From: ZC4RG35 sp040878345
Lineage (GTDB): Bacteria; Actinomycetota; Acidimicrobiia; Spongiisociales; ZC4RG35
DNA: 64,000 nt
Reading direction: 5' to 3'
Assembly: GCA_040878345.1 (NCBI GenBank)
Contig: JBBDML010000003.1
Span: forward strand, 1 to 64,000
The translations under genes and the position numbers were made by a program. Positions within the stretch are counted from its first letter, which is position 1; each line of letters starts with the position of its first letter. Below, one piece after another: positions 42,799 through 49,974 of the stretch. The notes beneath the pieces were generated by a model. The model was not told the DNA's origin and ran no database searches. It saw nothing but the letters and a program-made list of their open reading frames with translations.

Positions 42799-43727
42799 CT
42801 CCGCGCCTCTGCGGTGGCCCGATTGATCGATCGCAGGTAATAGACCATCAAACCGGAGACGAAGAGCATCAGGATGATGGTCAAAGCCGCACCGACGGCT
42901 CCCTGGCTGGTGGTCTGGTTGAAGAACTGGTCGATGGTGTTGCCCAACATCCTGGTGCGCGGCGAGCCGGACAACAGGTTCGGTGTGTAGTAGTCACCGA
43001 ACATGGGGAGCATGATGATGACCAGACCCCCCATCACCCCGTTGCGGGACAGGGGCAAGGTGACACGCCAGAAGGTTTGGGCGTTGCTGGCGCCGAGGTC
43101 GCGGGAGGCCTCGAGGGTGGCGTTGTCGATCCGGTCGAGGGCGGCGAATAGGGGGAGGATGAAGAACGGGATGTACCCGTAGATCAGCCCGAAGATGACC
43201 ACCAGGTGCTGGCCTGCCAGCCAGGACGGGGGGTCGGTCACGTCGAAGAGGTTGAGCAGGAGGCTGTTGACCTGGCCGTCAGGGCTGAGGAGGTTGACCC
43301 AAGACATCATCCGCATCAGATAGTTGATCCAGAATGGGGCCAGGATCAACATCAGCCACAACCATCTCCACCGGCCCGCCTTCCTCGAGACGAAGTAGGC
43401 CACCGGGTATCCGATGAGGACACACACCGCCGAGGCGAGGAACACATACCCGATGGTGCGAAGGGCGATGACACCCAACTGCCCCCCGAAGAGGTCGGCG
43501 AACGCCTCGGCGAAAACGGTCGGGTCCCAATAGAACGGGTTCCACTCGGGGGTGGCCCGTTGCAGGATGGGGTCGAGTTGGCCCATCGCCACCGCGAAGA
43601 TGGCATAGAAGGGGACCAGGAAGAGGAGAGCCAGCCACACCACCCCCGGAAGCGCGAATCCCCGCCAGACCCAGCGTTTTTGACCGACGGTGTCGTATTC
43701 GGCGCCGGAGGCCAGGTTGGTTGGCAT
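42795..43727 (-). CDS. Polyamine-type ABC permease (PotB-like)
   Basis: This 310-residue permease has about six helices and the EAA loop ATLEASRDLGASNAQTFWRV, then TLPLSRNG. The motif MPMFGDYYTPNLL-like stretch (LPMFGDYYTPNLLSGS) is typical of PotB proteins. It lies 19 bp after the binding-protein gene and overlaps the next permease. Confidence 0.88.
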   Translation of the reverse strand: MPTNLASGAEYDTVGQKRWVWRGFALPGVVWLALLFLVPFYAIFAVAMGQLDPILQRATPEWNPFYWDPTVFAEAFADLFGGQLGVIALRTIGYVFLASAVCVLIGYPVAYFVSRKAGRWRWLWLMLILAPFWINYLMRMMSWVNLLSPDGQVNSLLLNLFDVTDPPSWLAGQHLVVIFGLIYGYIPFFILPLFAALDRIDNATLEASRDLGASNAQTFWRVTLPLSRNGVMGGLVIIMLPMFGDYYTPNLLSGSPRTRMLGNTIDQFFNQTTSQGAVGAALTIILMLFVSGLMVYYLRSINRATAEARR

Positions 43728-43746
43728 GATCGCCTAAGTCACCGGA

Positions 43747-45042
43747 TCAGCCGCCCGAGGTGAACCTGGTCCACTGATCGCTCCACAAGCCCTCGGTTGG
43801 CGCGTCCAACGGGCCCTGCACCCAGGCGGTGTCCAGCTCGAAGTCCTCAGGTACCACGAGGGCGGGCTCCAGGTAATCGGCCGCCCACCCTTCGCCGATC
43901 AGGTACTCCGGGGTGAGGTTGATCTGAGGTGGCTGATAACCGACATACTCGAAATTGGTCAGCGCGTTGGCCTCGTCGAGCATGAAGTCGAGGAACATGT
44001 GTGCCAGGACCGGTCGCTCCGAGCCCTTGAGCACCGCCATGGTGTCACTCGAGATCGGTCCGCGGACCGTCGAGCCGGCGCTCTTGGCCGGCCACAGGTA
44101 ACGCGCCGTACCGAGGTCGACGTTGTCGGGCCAGTAGTAGGCGGAGTTGACCAGGTCCCCCGACCAGGCGTGATGGATCCCGAACCTCCCTTCGGGGATG
44201 CCCGAATAGGAGCCGTCGATGCTGTACTGCAGCTCCACCAGGTCGAGTGCCTCCACCAGCGAGTCACCGGCCGCGATCAGCTCGGCCTCGGTTGCCAGGA
44301 ACGGGTCGGTCACCCCGTTGCGCAACAACACCAGCGCGATGGTGTCGGTGAACGAATCGAGGACGCCGATGTTGCCCTTGTACTTGGGGTTCCAGAAGAT
44401 GTCCCAAGGGTTCGACTTACCCTCGACGTCGGCGGCGTCCACCAAGTCGATGCGATATCCGACCCCGGAGGTATAGGTCACGTAGGGCACGCTGTAACGC
44501 GAGCCGAGGTCGTAATAGGGGTCTACCAGCTGGGGCCAGACGTTGGCACCGAGGTTGGGGAGATAATCGTGGTTGATCGGCTGGATCAGACCGGCAGCGA
44601 CTGCCACCGGGATGCGCTGTGAGGTGGGGAACCACACGTCGAACTGCACCTCACCGGATGAGAGTCGGGCGAGGGCTTGCTCCTCGTTGAGGAAGGTGGT
44701 CTCCCGGATCTCCACGCCCAAGGCCGCCTCGGCGAGGGGGATGATCGCGGCGTTCATGTAGTCCTCCCAGTTGTAGAGGAGGAGGGGCCCGGTCTCAGGG
44801 GAGAGCCCCGACTCGATGGCGGGGTTGTCCTCGAACAACGGTTGCTGCACCGGGCTCTGTGGTGTCCCGATGGCGAGGTCGGCGGTCTCCCCGGCATCCC
44901 TCCGGGCACAGGCCGCCAGGAAACCGGGGAGGGCCGGTATGGCGATGCCCAGGATGGCAGCCCTTTGCAGGAAGTCCCGACGGGTGAAGACCTGTCGACG
45001 ATGGGTGGCCGGGTTCCAGTTCTCTCTTGGGTGGAATGCCAT
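43747..45042 (-). CDS. PotD/PotF-type polyamine-binding lipoprotein
   Basis: This 431-residue protein has a Tat-like TRRDFLQRA (Arg21-Arg22) and a lipobox FLAAC with Cys45. The mature domain starts LLLYNWEDYMNAAIIPLAEA, the hallmark beginning of PotD/PotF (the family reads YNWxxYI). The acidic and aromatic residues that grip polyamines cannot be mapped without alignment. Operator C lies 35 bp upstream, between tetR and this gene, which would allow separate induction of the transporter. Confidence 0.87.
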   Translation of the reverse strand: MAFHPRENWNPATHRRQVFTRRDFLQRAAILGIAIPALPGFLAACARRDAGETADLAIGTPQSPVQQPLFEDNPAIESGLSPETGPLLLYNWEDYMNAAIIPLAEAALGVEIRETTFLNEEQALARLSSGEVQFDVWFPTSQRIPVAVAAGLIQPINHDYLPNLGANVWPQLVDPYYDLGSRYSVPYVTYTSGVGYRIDLVDAADVEGKSNPWDIFWNPKYKGNIGVLDSFTDTIALVLLRNGVTDPFLATEAELIAAGDSLVEALDLVELQYSIDGSYSGIPEGRFGIHHAWSGDLVNSAYYWPDNVDLGTARYLWPAKSAGSTVRGPISSDTMAVLKGSERPVLAHMFLDFMLDEANALTNFEYVGYQPPQINLTPEYLIGEGWAADYLEPALVVPEDFELDTAWVQGPLDAPTEGLWSDQWTRFTSGG

Positions 45043-45076
45043 CTCTCTCTTGCTCCTCTCGAGACGGGCCCGATCC

Positions 45077-45090
45077 TAAACAGCCGTTCA
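45077..45090. promoter_or_regulatory. TetR-type operator C (TAAAC-AGCC-GTTCA)
   Basis: This imperfect match to TGAAC-N4-GTTCA sits in the 60-bp gap between the tetR stop and the binding-protein start. One half-site is exact. Confidence 0.5.
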
Positions 45091-45102
45091 GGAAGCCGTC
45101 TG

Positions 45103-45714
45103 CTAAACCGGACCTTTGAGCATCCGTCTGCTGAAGGCGCGGGCCAACTCGCTCATCCTGGCTGCGTCGACGGTGGGGTCCCCGAGCATCGCCTCCATTG
45201 CCAGACCGTCCAGCATCGCGGTCAGTTGGAGCGAGAAGTCCTTGGCGTCGATCTGGCTGAACTCACCCGCGGCGATGCCGTCCTCGACGATGGTCACGAT
45301 CTGGGACCGCCAGGCCTCGTCGAGGCGGGTTCTGGCCTCGGCCAGAGCCGGGTCGTGGCGTGCCATCTCCCAGGTCGCCGGCCACAGCGCCCAGCTGTCG
45401 GGTAGGGCCCCTTCCACCGATGGGCCGGGACAACTCTCCTCGATCAGGATCATCAGCTTGTCCTCGGCAGTCGGCGCCTGTTCGAGTTTGTCGCTGACGC
45501 TCTCGTAGAACAGCCGGTCCAGATGGATCATGGCGTCGGCCAGCAATGCCGCTTTGGTCGGGAAGTAGTAGAGGACTAGTGCCGGGCTGACCCCGATGAT
45601 CTCGGCGATGTCGGCGATCCGGGTCTCGCAGAGCCCGCGCTCGGCGATGGCGATGGCGGTGGCGTCGAGGATGTCACGTCGGCGGGAGTCCGACATGCTC
45701 GGGCGGGGGCTCAT
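45103..45714 (-). CDS. TetR-family regulator, probable controller of the amine regulon
   Basis: This 203-residue repressor has an N-terminal HTH (ILDATAIAIAERGLCETRIA, then DIAEIIGVSPALVLYYFPTK, residues about 13-60) and a helical ligand domain in the BetI-like style. The start ATG 45714 lies 41 bp from operator D, a palindrome also near four other amine-metabolism promoters. It is therefore probably autoregulated and the master of that regulon. The ligand is likely a polyamine-related metabolite or an acyl-CoA (inference). Confidence 0.87.
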   Translation of the reverse strand: MSPRPSMSDSRRRDILDATAIAIAERGLCETRIADIAEIIGVSPALVLYYFPTKAALLADAMIHLDRLFYESVSDKLEQAPTAEDKLMILIEESCPGPSVEGALPDSWALWPATWEMARHDPALAEARTRLDEAWRSQIVTIVEDGIAAGEFSQIDAKDFSLQLTAMLDGLAMEAMLGDPTVDAARMSELARAFSRRMLKGPV

Positions 45715-45754
45715 CCCGCTGATACTGCCATACCTCGAGGTGATCGGGGTACGC

Positions 45755-45768
45755 TGAATCGTGGTTCA
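45755..45768. promoter_or_regulatory. TetR-type operator D (TGAAT-CGTG-GTTCA)
   Basis: It lies between the divergent tetR and acyl-CoA ligase genes, 12 bp before the ligase start. One mismatch to the TGAAC-N4-GTTCA pattern. Confidence 0.65.
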
Positions 45769-45780
45769 GGTTTCCCCGTC

Positions 45781-47820
45781 ATGCACCCATTAGACCCAAT
45801 GCTCGAAGCCGGTTCGGTGGCGATCGTCGGCGCCTCGGCGCGACCAGGCTCAGTCGGGTATCACACCCTGCGCCAGCTGAGGACGGGAGGCTTCCACGGG
45901 CCGGTCTACCTGGTCAACCCGGCCCATCGGTCGATCTCGGGCATGCCGGTGCTCTCTTCCCTCGACCAGATCGAGTCTCCAGTCGACCTGGTGGTGCTGG
46001 CAGTCGCCAACGAGCGCCTCGAGGGGGAGATGGAGAAGGTGGTGAAGATCGGCGCACGGTCGGTGGCCATCTTCGCCTCCTGTCATGGCAGGTCCGACGA
46101 TGGAGGCCCTCTCCGTGATCGCCTCGCCGAGCTCGCCATCGACGCGGGAATTCCGATCTGTGGCGGCAATGGCATGGGATTCCTCAACGTCGAGACCTGC
46201 CTGCGGATCTGCGGGTTCCACCAGCCCGCGGACCTCTCTCCGGGGGGGATCACCTTCCTCAGCCACTCCGGCTCGCTGTTCTCGGCCATGCTCCACAACC
46301 GTCGCGACCTGCGATTCAACCTGGTGGTCTCGACCGGGCTCGAGCTCAACACCACCGTGGACCGGTATCTCGAGTGGGCCCTGGATCGCCCGAGCACTCG
46401 GGTGGTGGCACTGTTCCTCGAGACCGTCCGCGACCCGGAGGGGCTCGGTGAGGCCTTCGCCAGGGCCGGGACAATGGGAGTCCCGGTGGTGGCCCTCAAG
46501 GTGGGATCCAGCATGAGAGCGCAGGCCGCGGTGGCCACCCACAGTGGTGCCATCGCCGTAGACGATGCGGTCTACGAGGCCCTGTTCGATGCCCATGGCG
46601 TTCATCGCGTCCTGACCATGGACGAGATGGTCGACACCGTCGAGCTCCTCGCCGCCGATCGATCGGCCACCGCCGGAGGGCTCGGGGCGGTCCACGACTC
46701 GGGCGGGGAGCGGGCGCTCCTCATCGACACCGCCGACAGGATCGGGATCCCCCTCCCCGAGATCTCCTCGGTCACCGCCGCCCGTCTGGCGGAGGTCCTC
46801 GACCCGGGTCTCGAGGCATCGAACCCGGTCGACGCCTGGGGGACCGGTCGGCAATCCGGGTCGGTCTTCGCCGACTGCATGAAGGCCCTAGCCGAGGACC
46901 CGTCCATCGGGGCGGTGGCCTTTTGCGTCGACCTGACCACCGAAGAGGATCTCGACGACGCCTACAGCGCGGCGGCCCTAGAAGCCCACGCCACCACCGA
47001 CAAGCCGGTGTTGGTCATCGCCAACCTCTCCACCACCGTCGATCCGGATCAGGCCCGCCAGCTGAGACGGGGGGGCGTGCCCGTCCTCGAGGGAACCGAG
47101 ACCGGGCTCAGGGCGGTGGGGCATCTCCTGGATCGCCACCACCGGTCGACGTGGCCCTCGCCCCGCAACCGACTCAGCTCACCGGGGACCTGGCCCCGAC
47201 GTCTCTCAGGTGAAGCCCAGGCGATGGAGACCCTGGCCGAGTACGGGATCGACACCCCCAAGACCTTCATCGCCGGTGATGAGGCCGCCGTCCTGGCCGC
47301 CGCAGAGGCCATCGGGTTCCCGGTGGTTCTCAAGGCCGCGGGAATCGCCCACAAGACCGAGTTGGCCGGGGTGCATTTGGGGCTCGGCGACCGCCCGGCC
47401 GTTTCCGCGGCCTATCAGGACCTGTCGGGGCGCTTGGGCTCTGAGGTGATGGTCTGCCAGCAGATCCCGGCGGGCGTGGAAGTGGCGCTGGGGTCGGTGA
47501 CCGACCCCCAGTTCGGGCCGGTGGTGTTGGTCTCGGCCGGGGGGACTCTCATCGAGGTCCTCGGGGACCGTATCGCCCTCCTTCCGCCGATCGACGTCTT
47601 CCGGGCCCGGCGAGCCCTTGACCGCTTGGGGCTTCGCCCCCTCCTCGACGGGCACCGGGGGTCGGTGATGGCCGATGTCGAGGCGCTGGCCGAGCTGTTG
47701 GCCCGGTTCTCGGAGCTGGCCGCCGACTCCGCGGGGCATCTCGAGTCGATCGACGTCAATCCGGTGATCGTCGGTCCAAGTGGGGCGGTGGCGGTGGACG
47801 TGCTGATGGTGCCGAGATGA
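45781..47820 (+). CDS. ADP-forming acetate/acyl-CoA ligase (fused alpha-beta)
   Basis: This 679-residue protein has, in order, a CoA-binding domain (VAIVGASARPGSVGYHTLRQ), succinyl-CoA-ligase-like flavodoxin domains with the phosphohistidine region THSGAIAVDDAVYE, and a C-terminal ATP-grasp domain (FPVVLKAAGIAHKTELAGVH). Such enzymes interconvert acyl-CoA plus ADP and acid plus ATP. It begins 12 bp from operator D and may reclaim acetate released by the deacetylase-like enzyme, or activate an acid for the acyl-CoA dehydrogenase. Confidence 0.88.
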   Translation: MHPLDPMLEAGSVAIVGASARPGSVGYHTLRQLRTGGFHGPVYLVNPAHRSISGMPVLSSLDQIESPVDLVVLAVANERLEGEMEKVVKIGARSVAIFASCHGRSDDGGPLRDRLAELAIDAGIPICGGNGMGFLNVETCLRICGFHQPADLSPGGITFLSHSGSLFSAMLHNRRDLRFNLVVSTGLELNTTVDRYLEWALDRPSTRVVALFLETVRDPEGLGEAFARAGTMGVPVVALKVGSSMRAQAAVATHSGAIAVDDAVYEALFDAHGVHRVLTMDEMVDTVELLAADRSATAGGLGAVHDSGGERALLIDTADRIGIPLPEISSVTAARLAEVLDPGLEASNPVDAWGTGRQSGSVFADCMKALAEDPSIGAVAFCVDLTTEEDLDDAYSAAALEAHATTDKPVLVIANLSTTVDPDQARQLRRGGVPVLEGTETGLRAVGHLLDRHHRSTWPSPRNRLSSPGTWPRRLSGEAQAMETLAEYGIDTPKTFIAGDEAAVLAAAEAIGFPVVLKAAGIAHKTELAGVHLGLGDRPAVSAAYQDLSGRLGSEVMVCQQIPAGVEVALGSVTDPQFGPVVLVSAGGTLIEVLGDRIALLPPIDVFRARRALDRLGLRPLLDGHRGSVMADVEALAELLARFSELAADSAGHLESIDVNPVIVGPSGAVAVDVLMVPR

Positions 47821-47981
47821 GCCATGACCTGGTGCTGGTCGAAGATGACAGTGGTGTCCGGACCCTCACCCTCAACCGGCCTGGCCGCGACGTCGAGCGC
47901 ATCGTGTTATCGAGGGCGGTTCGCTATCCCGCCGAGAACCGGGTGATCGTGATCGACTCGAAGACGGTGGTCTTCCCCTGA
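47817..47981 (+). CDS. 54-residue ORF with an enoyl-CoA-hydratase-like N-terminus
   Basis: ATG 47817 overlaps the ligase stop (ATGA). The product begins MSHDLVLVEDDSGVRTLTLN and then RP, which is how many enoyl-CoA hydratases start. It then diverges to RDVERIVLSRAVRYPAENRV and stops. There is no room for a crotonase fold. It is probably the scar of a deletion in a former hydratase gene that was coupled to the ligase, with an unrelated tail joined on. Confidence 0.45.
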   Translation: MSHDLVLVEDDSGVRTLTLNRPGRDVERIVLSRAVRYPAENRVIVIDSKTVVFP

Positions 47982-47982
47982 G

Positions 47983-48342
47983 TCAATCCTCCTCGTCGTC
48001 ACCGGCGAGGGCGCGTCTCAGTCGCTCTGAGTCGATCGGCTTGAGCACCGAGGCGTCGGCCCCGGCCCGCCCGGCGAGGAAGGTGTCGGCGCTGCGGTCG
48101 AGCAACAGGACCAATCGGGGCCGTGGGTCCAGGGTCTGGCGGATGTCCCGCAAGACGGCCATGCCGCCCATGCTCGCGACCTGCATGTCCGCGATCACCA
48201 CCGATGGGCCCGTGGCCTCGATGATGGCGGTGGCGTTCCGGGGGTCGGCGACCTCGATCACCTGCCAGGCGTCGGTGGCCAGTGCGGCCTTGACCTCGTT
48301 GACAACCCAGGGGGCATCGGCGACCAGGACCAGCTTGGGCAT
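47983..48342 (-). CDS. Stand-alone response-regulator receiver protein
   Basis: This 119-residue CheY-like domain has the phosphoacceptor region VVIADMQVASMGG and the conserved lysine in DASVLKPIDSERL. ATG 48342 (MPKLVLVADAPW) is the start; upstream frame overlaps the NfeD-like gene. No output domain and no histidine kinase nearby. Confidence 0.75.
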   Translation of the reverse strand: MPKLVLVADAPWVVNEVKAALATDAWQVIEVADPRNATAIIEATGPSVVIADMQVASMGGMAVLRDIRQTLDPRPRLVLLLDRSADTFLAGRAGADASVLKPIDSERLRRALAGDDEED

Positions 48343-48391
48343 GGGCCGCGAGGGTACCTGGTACCTGGACTCGAAACCTAAGCTCGGCCGG

Positions 48392-49618
48392 GTGAGGGCC
48401 AGAGCCGTCCTTATCCTGATCGCCGCTCTCGGCCTTGTCGCATGTTCGGGCAACCGGGACGGTGGGGGAATCGACGTCATCGACGTCAGCGGCCCACTCG
48501 ATGGCAGGGCCCTCGAGTTCATGGCCGATTCGATTCATCGGGCCGCCGACGACGGCCAGGTGCTGGCTCTCCTCCAGGTCGATTCGCCGGCGGTCCTCGA
48601 CGGAGAGGGCTTCGATCGGCTGATGGCCATCCTGAAAGACCCGCCATTGCCCGTGGCCACCTGGATCGGCCCCGCTCCGGCGGTGGCCTTCGGGGGCGCC
48701 GGGCTGATCGCTCATAATGTCGCGGGCCATTCGGCTATCGCCCCCGGCTCGGAGTGGGGAATCACCAACCCTGTGGTCCTGGGTGAGAGCAGAGCCCCGA
48801 TCATCGGCCCAGGTGAGGCAATGCCGGCGGAGGCGTCGCTGGCCTCGAGCGACCTCCAGCCGACAGTCCGCCAGTACCTCCAGCATCTCGACGGCCAGAC
48901 ATTCGTGACCGCCGATGGGCCGATGGAGGTGAGAACCCTCATCGCCTTCGAGGGCGGTGTGACCCTCAAGCCGGTCACCTTCCTGAAGCCCGGTGTGGTC
49001 GACCGTTTTTTCAGGCTGGCCGTGCTGCCAGAGGCCGCCTTCTTCTTCCTGGTGGTGGGGTTGACCCTCATCGTCTTCGAGCACTACGCCCTCGGTCCCG
49101 GCTTCGCCGCAGGTGTTGGCGGCGTCTCGGTCCTCCTCGGGGGCTGGGGCCTGGCCACGCTCCCCCTCAGGTGGTGGGCCTTGGGCCTCGCCATCCTGGG
49201 GTGGGTTCTCCTCACCTGGGCTCATCAACGGGGAGGCTCGGTGACACTCATCGTGCTGGGGACGGCGGCGCTCCTGGCAGGTGGGACCTTTCTGGTCGAC
49301 GGCGCCGGGCAGATCGATCCGCGTTGGTGGCTGATACTTCCCTCGGTGCTGGCGGTCCTCTTCTTCTATCTGCTGGCCATGCCCACAGTCCAGAGGGCGC
49401 GTCTCTCCACGATCACGATGGGCCGGGAGAGCCTGATCGGGATGATCGGCAAGGCCACCGCCGACTTTGCCCCCGACGGCGTCGTCGAAGTCGCCGGGGC
49501 CCGTTGGCGGGCCACCGCCCATCGGGAGGCCGGGCTCGTGGCGGGGGCCCCGGTGTTGGTCACCGGAGTCGACGGCCTGTATCTCGAGGTCGACCCGGCG
49601 GAACCTCGCGAAACATAA
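48392..49618 (+). CDS. NfeD-like membrane protein with degenerate ClpP-type domain
   Basis: This 408-residue protein has a signal or lipobox (ALGLVACSG), then a ClpP/SppA-like domain (VIDVSGPLDGRALEFMADSI ... SAIAPGSEWGITNPV). About four membrane helices follow (about 215-330), then a C-terminal OB-fold NfeD domain (MIGKATADFAPDGVVEVAGA). Where active NfeD proteases have the serine (ASAG), this one has AFGGAG, so it has probably lost proteolysis. GTG 48392 is the start, divergent from the receiver gene by 49 bp. Confidence 0.8.
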   Translation: MRARAVLILIAALGLVACSGNRDGGGIDVIDVSGPLDGRALEFMADSIHRAADDGQVLALLQVDSPAVLDGEGFDRLMAILKDPPLPVATWIGPAPAVAFGGAGLIAHNVAGHSAIAPGSEWGITNPVVLGESRAPIIGPGEAMPAEASLASSDLQPTVRQYLQHLDGQTFVTADGPMEVRTLIAFEGGVTLKPVTFLKPGVVDRFFRLAVLPEAAFFFLVVGLTLIVFEHYALGPGFAAGVGGVSVLLGGWGLATLPLRWWALGLAILGWVLLTWAHQRGGSVTLIVLGTAALLAGGTFLVDGAGQIDPRWWLILPSVLAVLFFYLLAMPTVQRARLSTITMGRESLIGMIGKATADFAPDGVVEVAGARWRATAHREAGLVAGAPVLVTGVDGLYLEVDPAEPRET

Positions 49619-49643
49619 ACCCGGGCCCGATCCGGATTCACCC

Positions 49644-49672
49644 TTGAAGGTTCGACAGCGCTTCTGTAGTTT
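49644..49672 (+). promoter_or_regulatory. Predicted promoter of the whiB gene
   Basis: TTGAAG (49644-49649), 17 bp, TAGTTT (49667-49672) fits a housekeeping promoter. The leader of about 30 nt ends with GGGAGGAG before TTG 49708. Confidence 0.4.
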
Positions 49673-49707
49673 CGGAGCGGTTGTCGCCGTAAAGCGGGAG
49701 GAGCAGG

Positions 49708-49956
49708 TTGTCCCACAAGGATGATTGGCAGCTGAGTGCGCTGTGCCGTGGGAATCACGCCTACCTCTTCTTTCCTCCCTCGACCTTTGAGCGGAAGGAA
49801 GAGCGTGAGCGCCGGGAGGTCAAGGCTAAGGCCATTTGCGGAGTGTGCCCCGTCAGGGAGAGCTGTTATCAGCACGCCCTCGACATCCGTGAGCCATTCG
49901 GCATATGGGGCGGACTGACCGAGGTCGAGCGTCGCAACGTGGCCTTGGTCGGCTGA
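49708..49956 (+). CDS. WhiB-family iron-sulfur regulator
   Basis: This 82-residue protein binds a 4Fe-4S cluster through Cys13, Cys44, Cys47 and Cys53 (C-X30-C-X2-C-X5-C). It has the WhiB turn GIWGGLTE (65-72), which contacts sigma factor, but a very short basic tail. The family is restricted to actinobacteria and their phages, which fixes the phylum. TTG 49708 follows GGGAGGAG. Which WhiB class it belongs to is not clear; the length fits WhiB1/WhiB2-like proteins. Confidence 0.93.
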   Translation: MSHKDDWQLSALCRGNHAYLFFPPSTFERKEERERREVKAKAICGVCPVRESCYQHALDIREPFGIWGGLTEVERRNVALVG

Positions 49957-49974
49957 CCATAGCAAGCATGAGGC

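Noticed and set aside
49618..49707. tRNA-Sec (selC) in the gap beside whiB/selB
   Set aside because: The gap has a GGTTCGA word but no TCA anticodon arm or long acceptor/variable arm; it reads as a promoter and leader instead.
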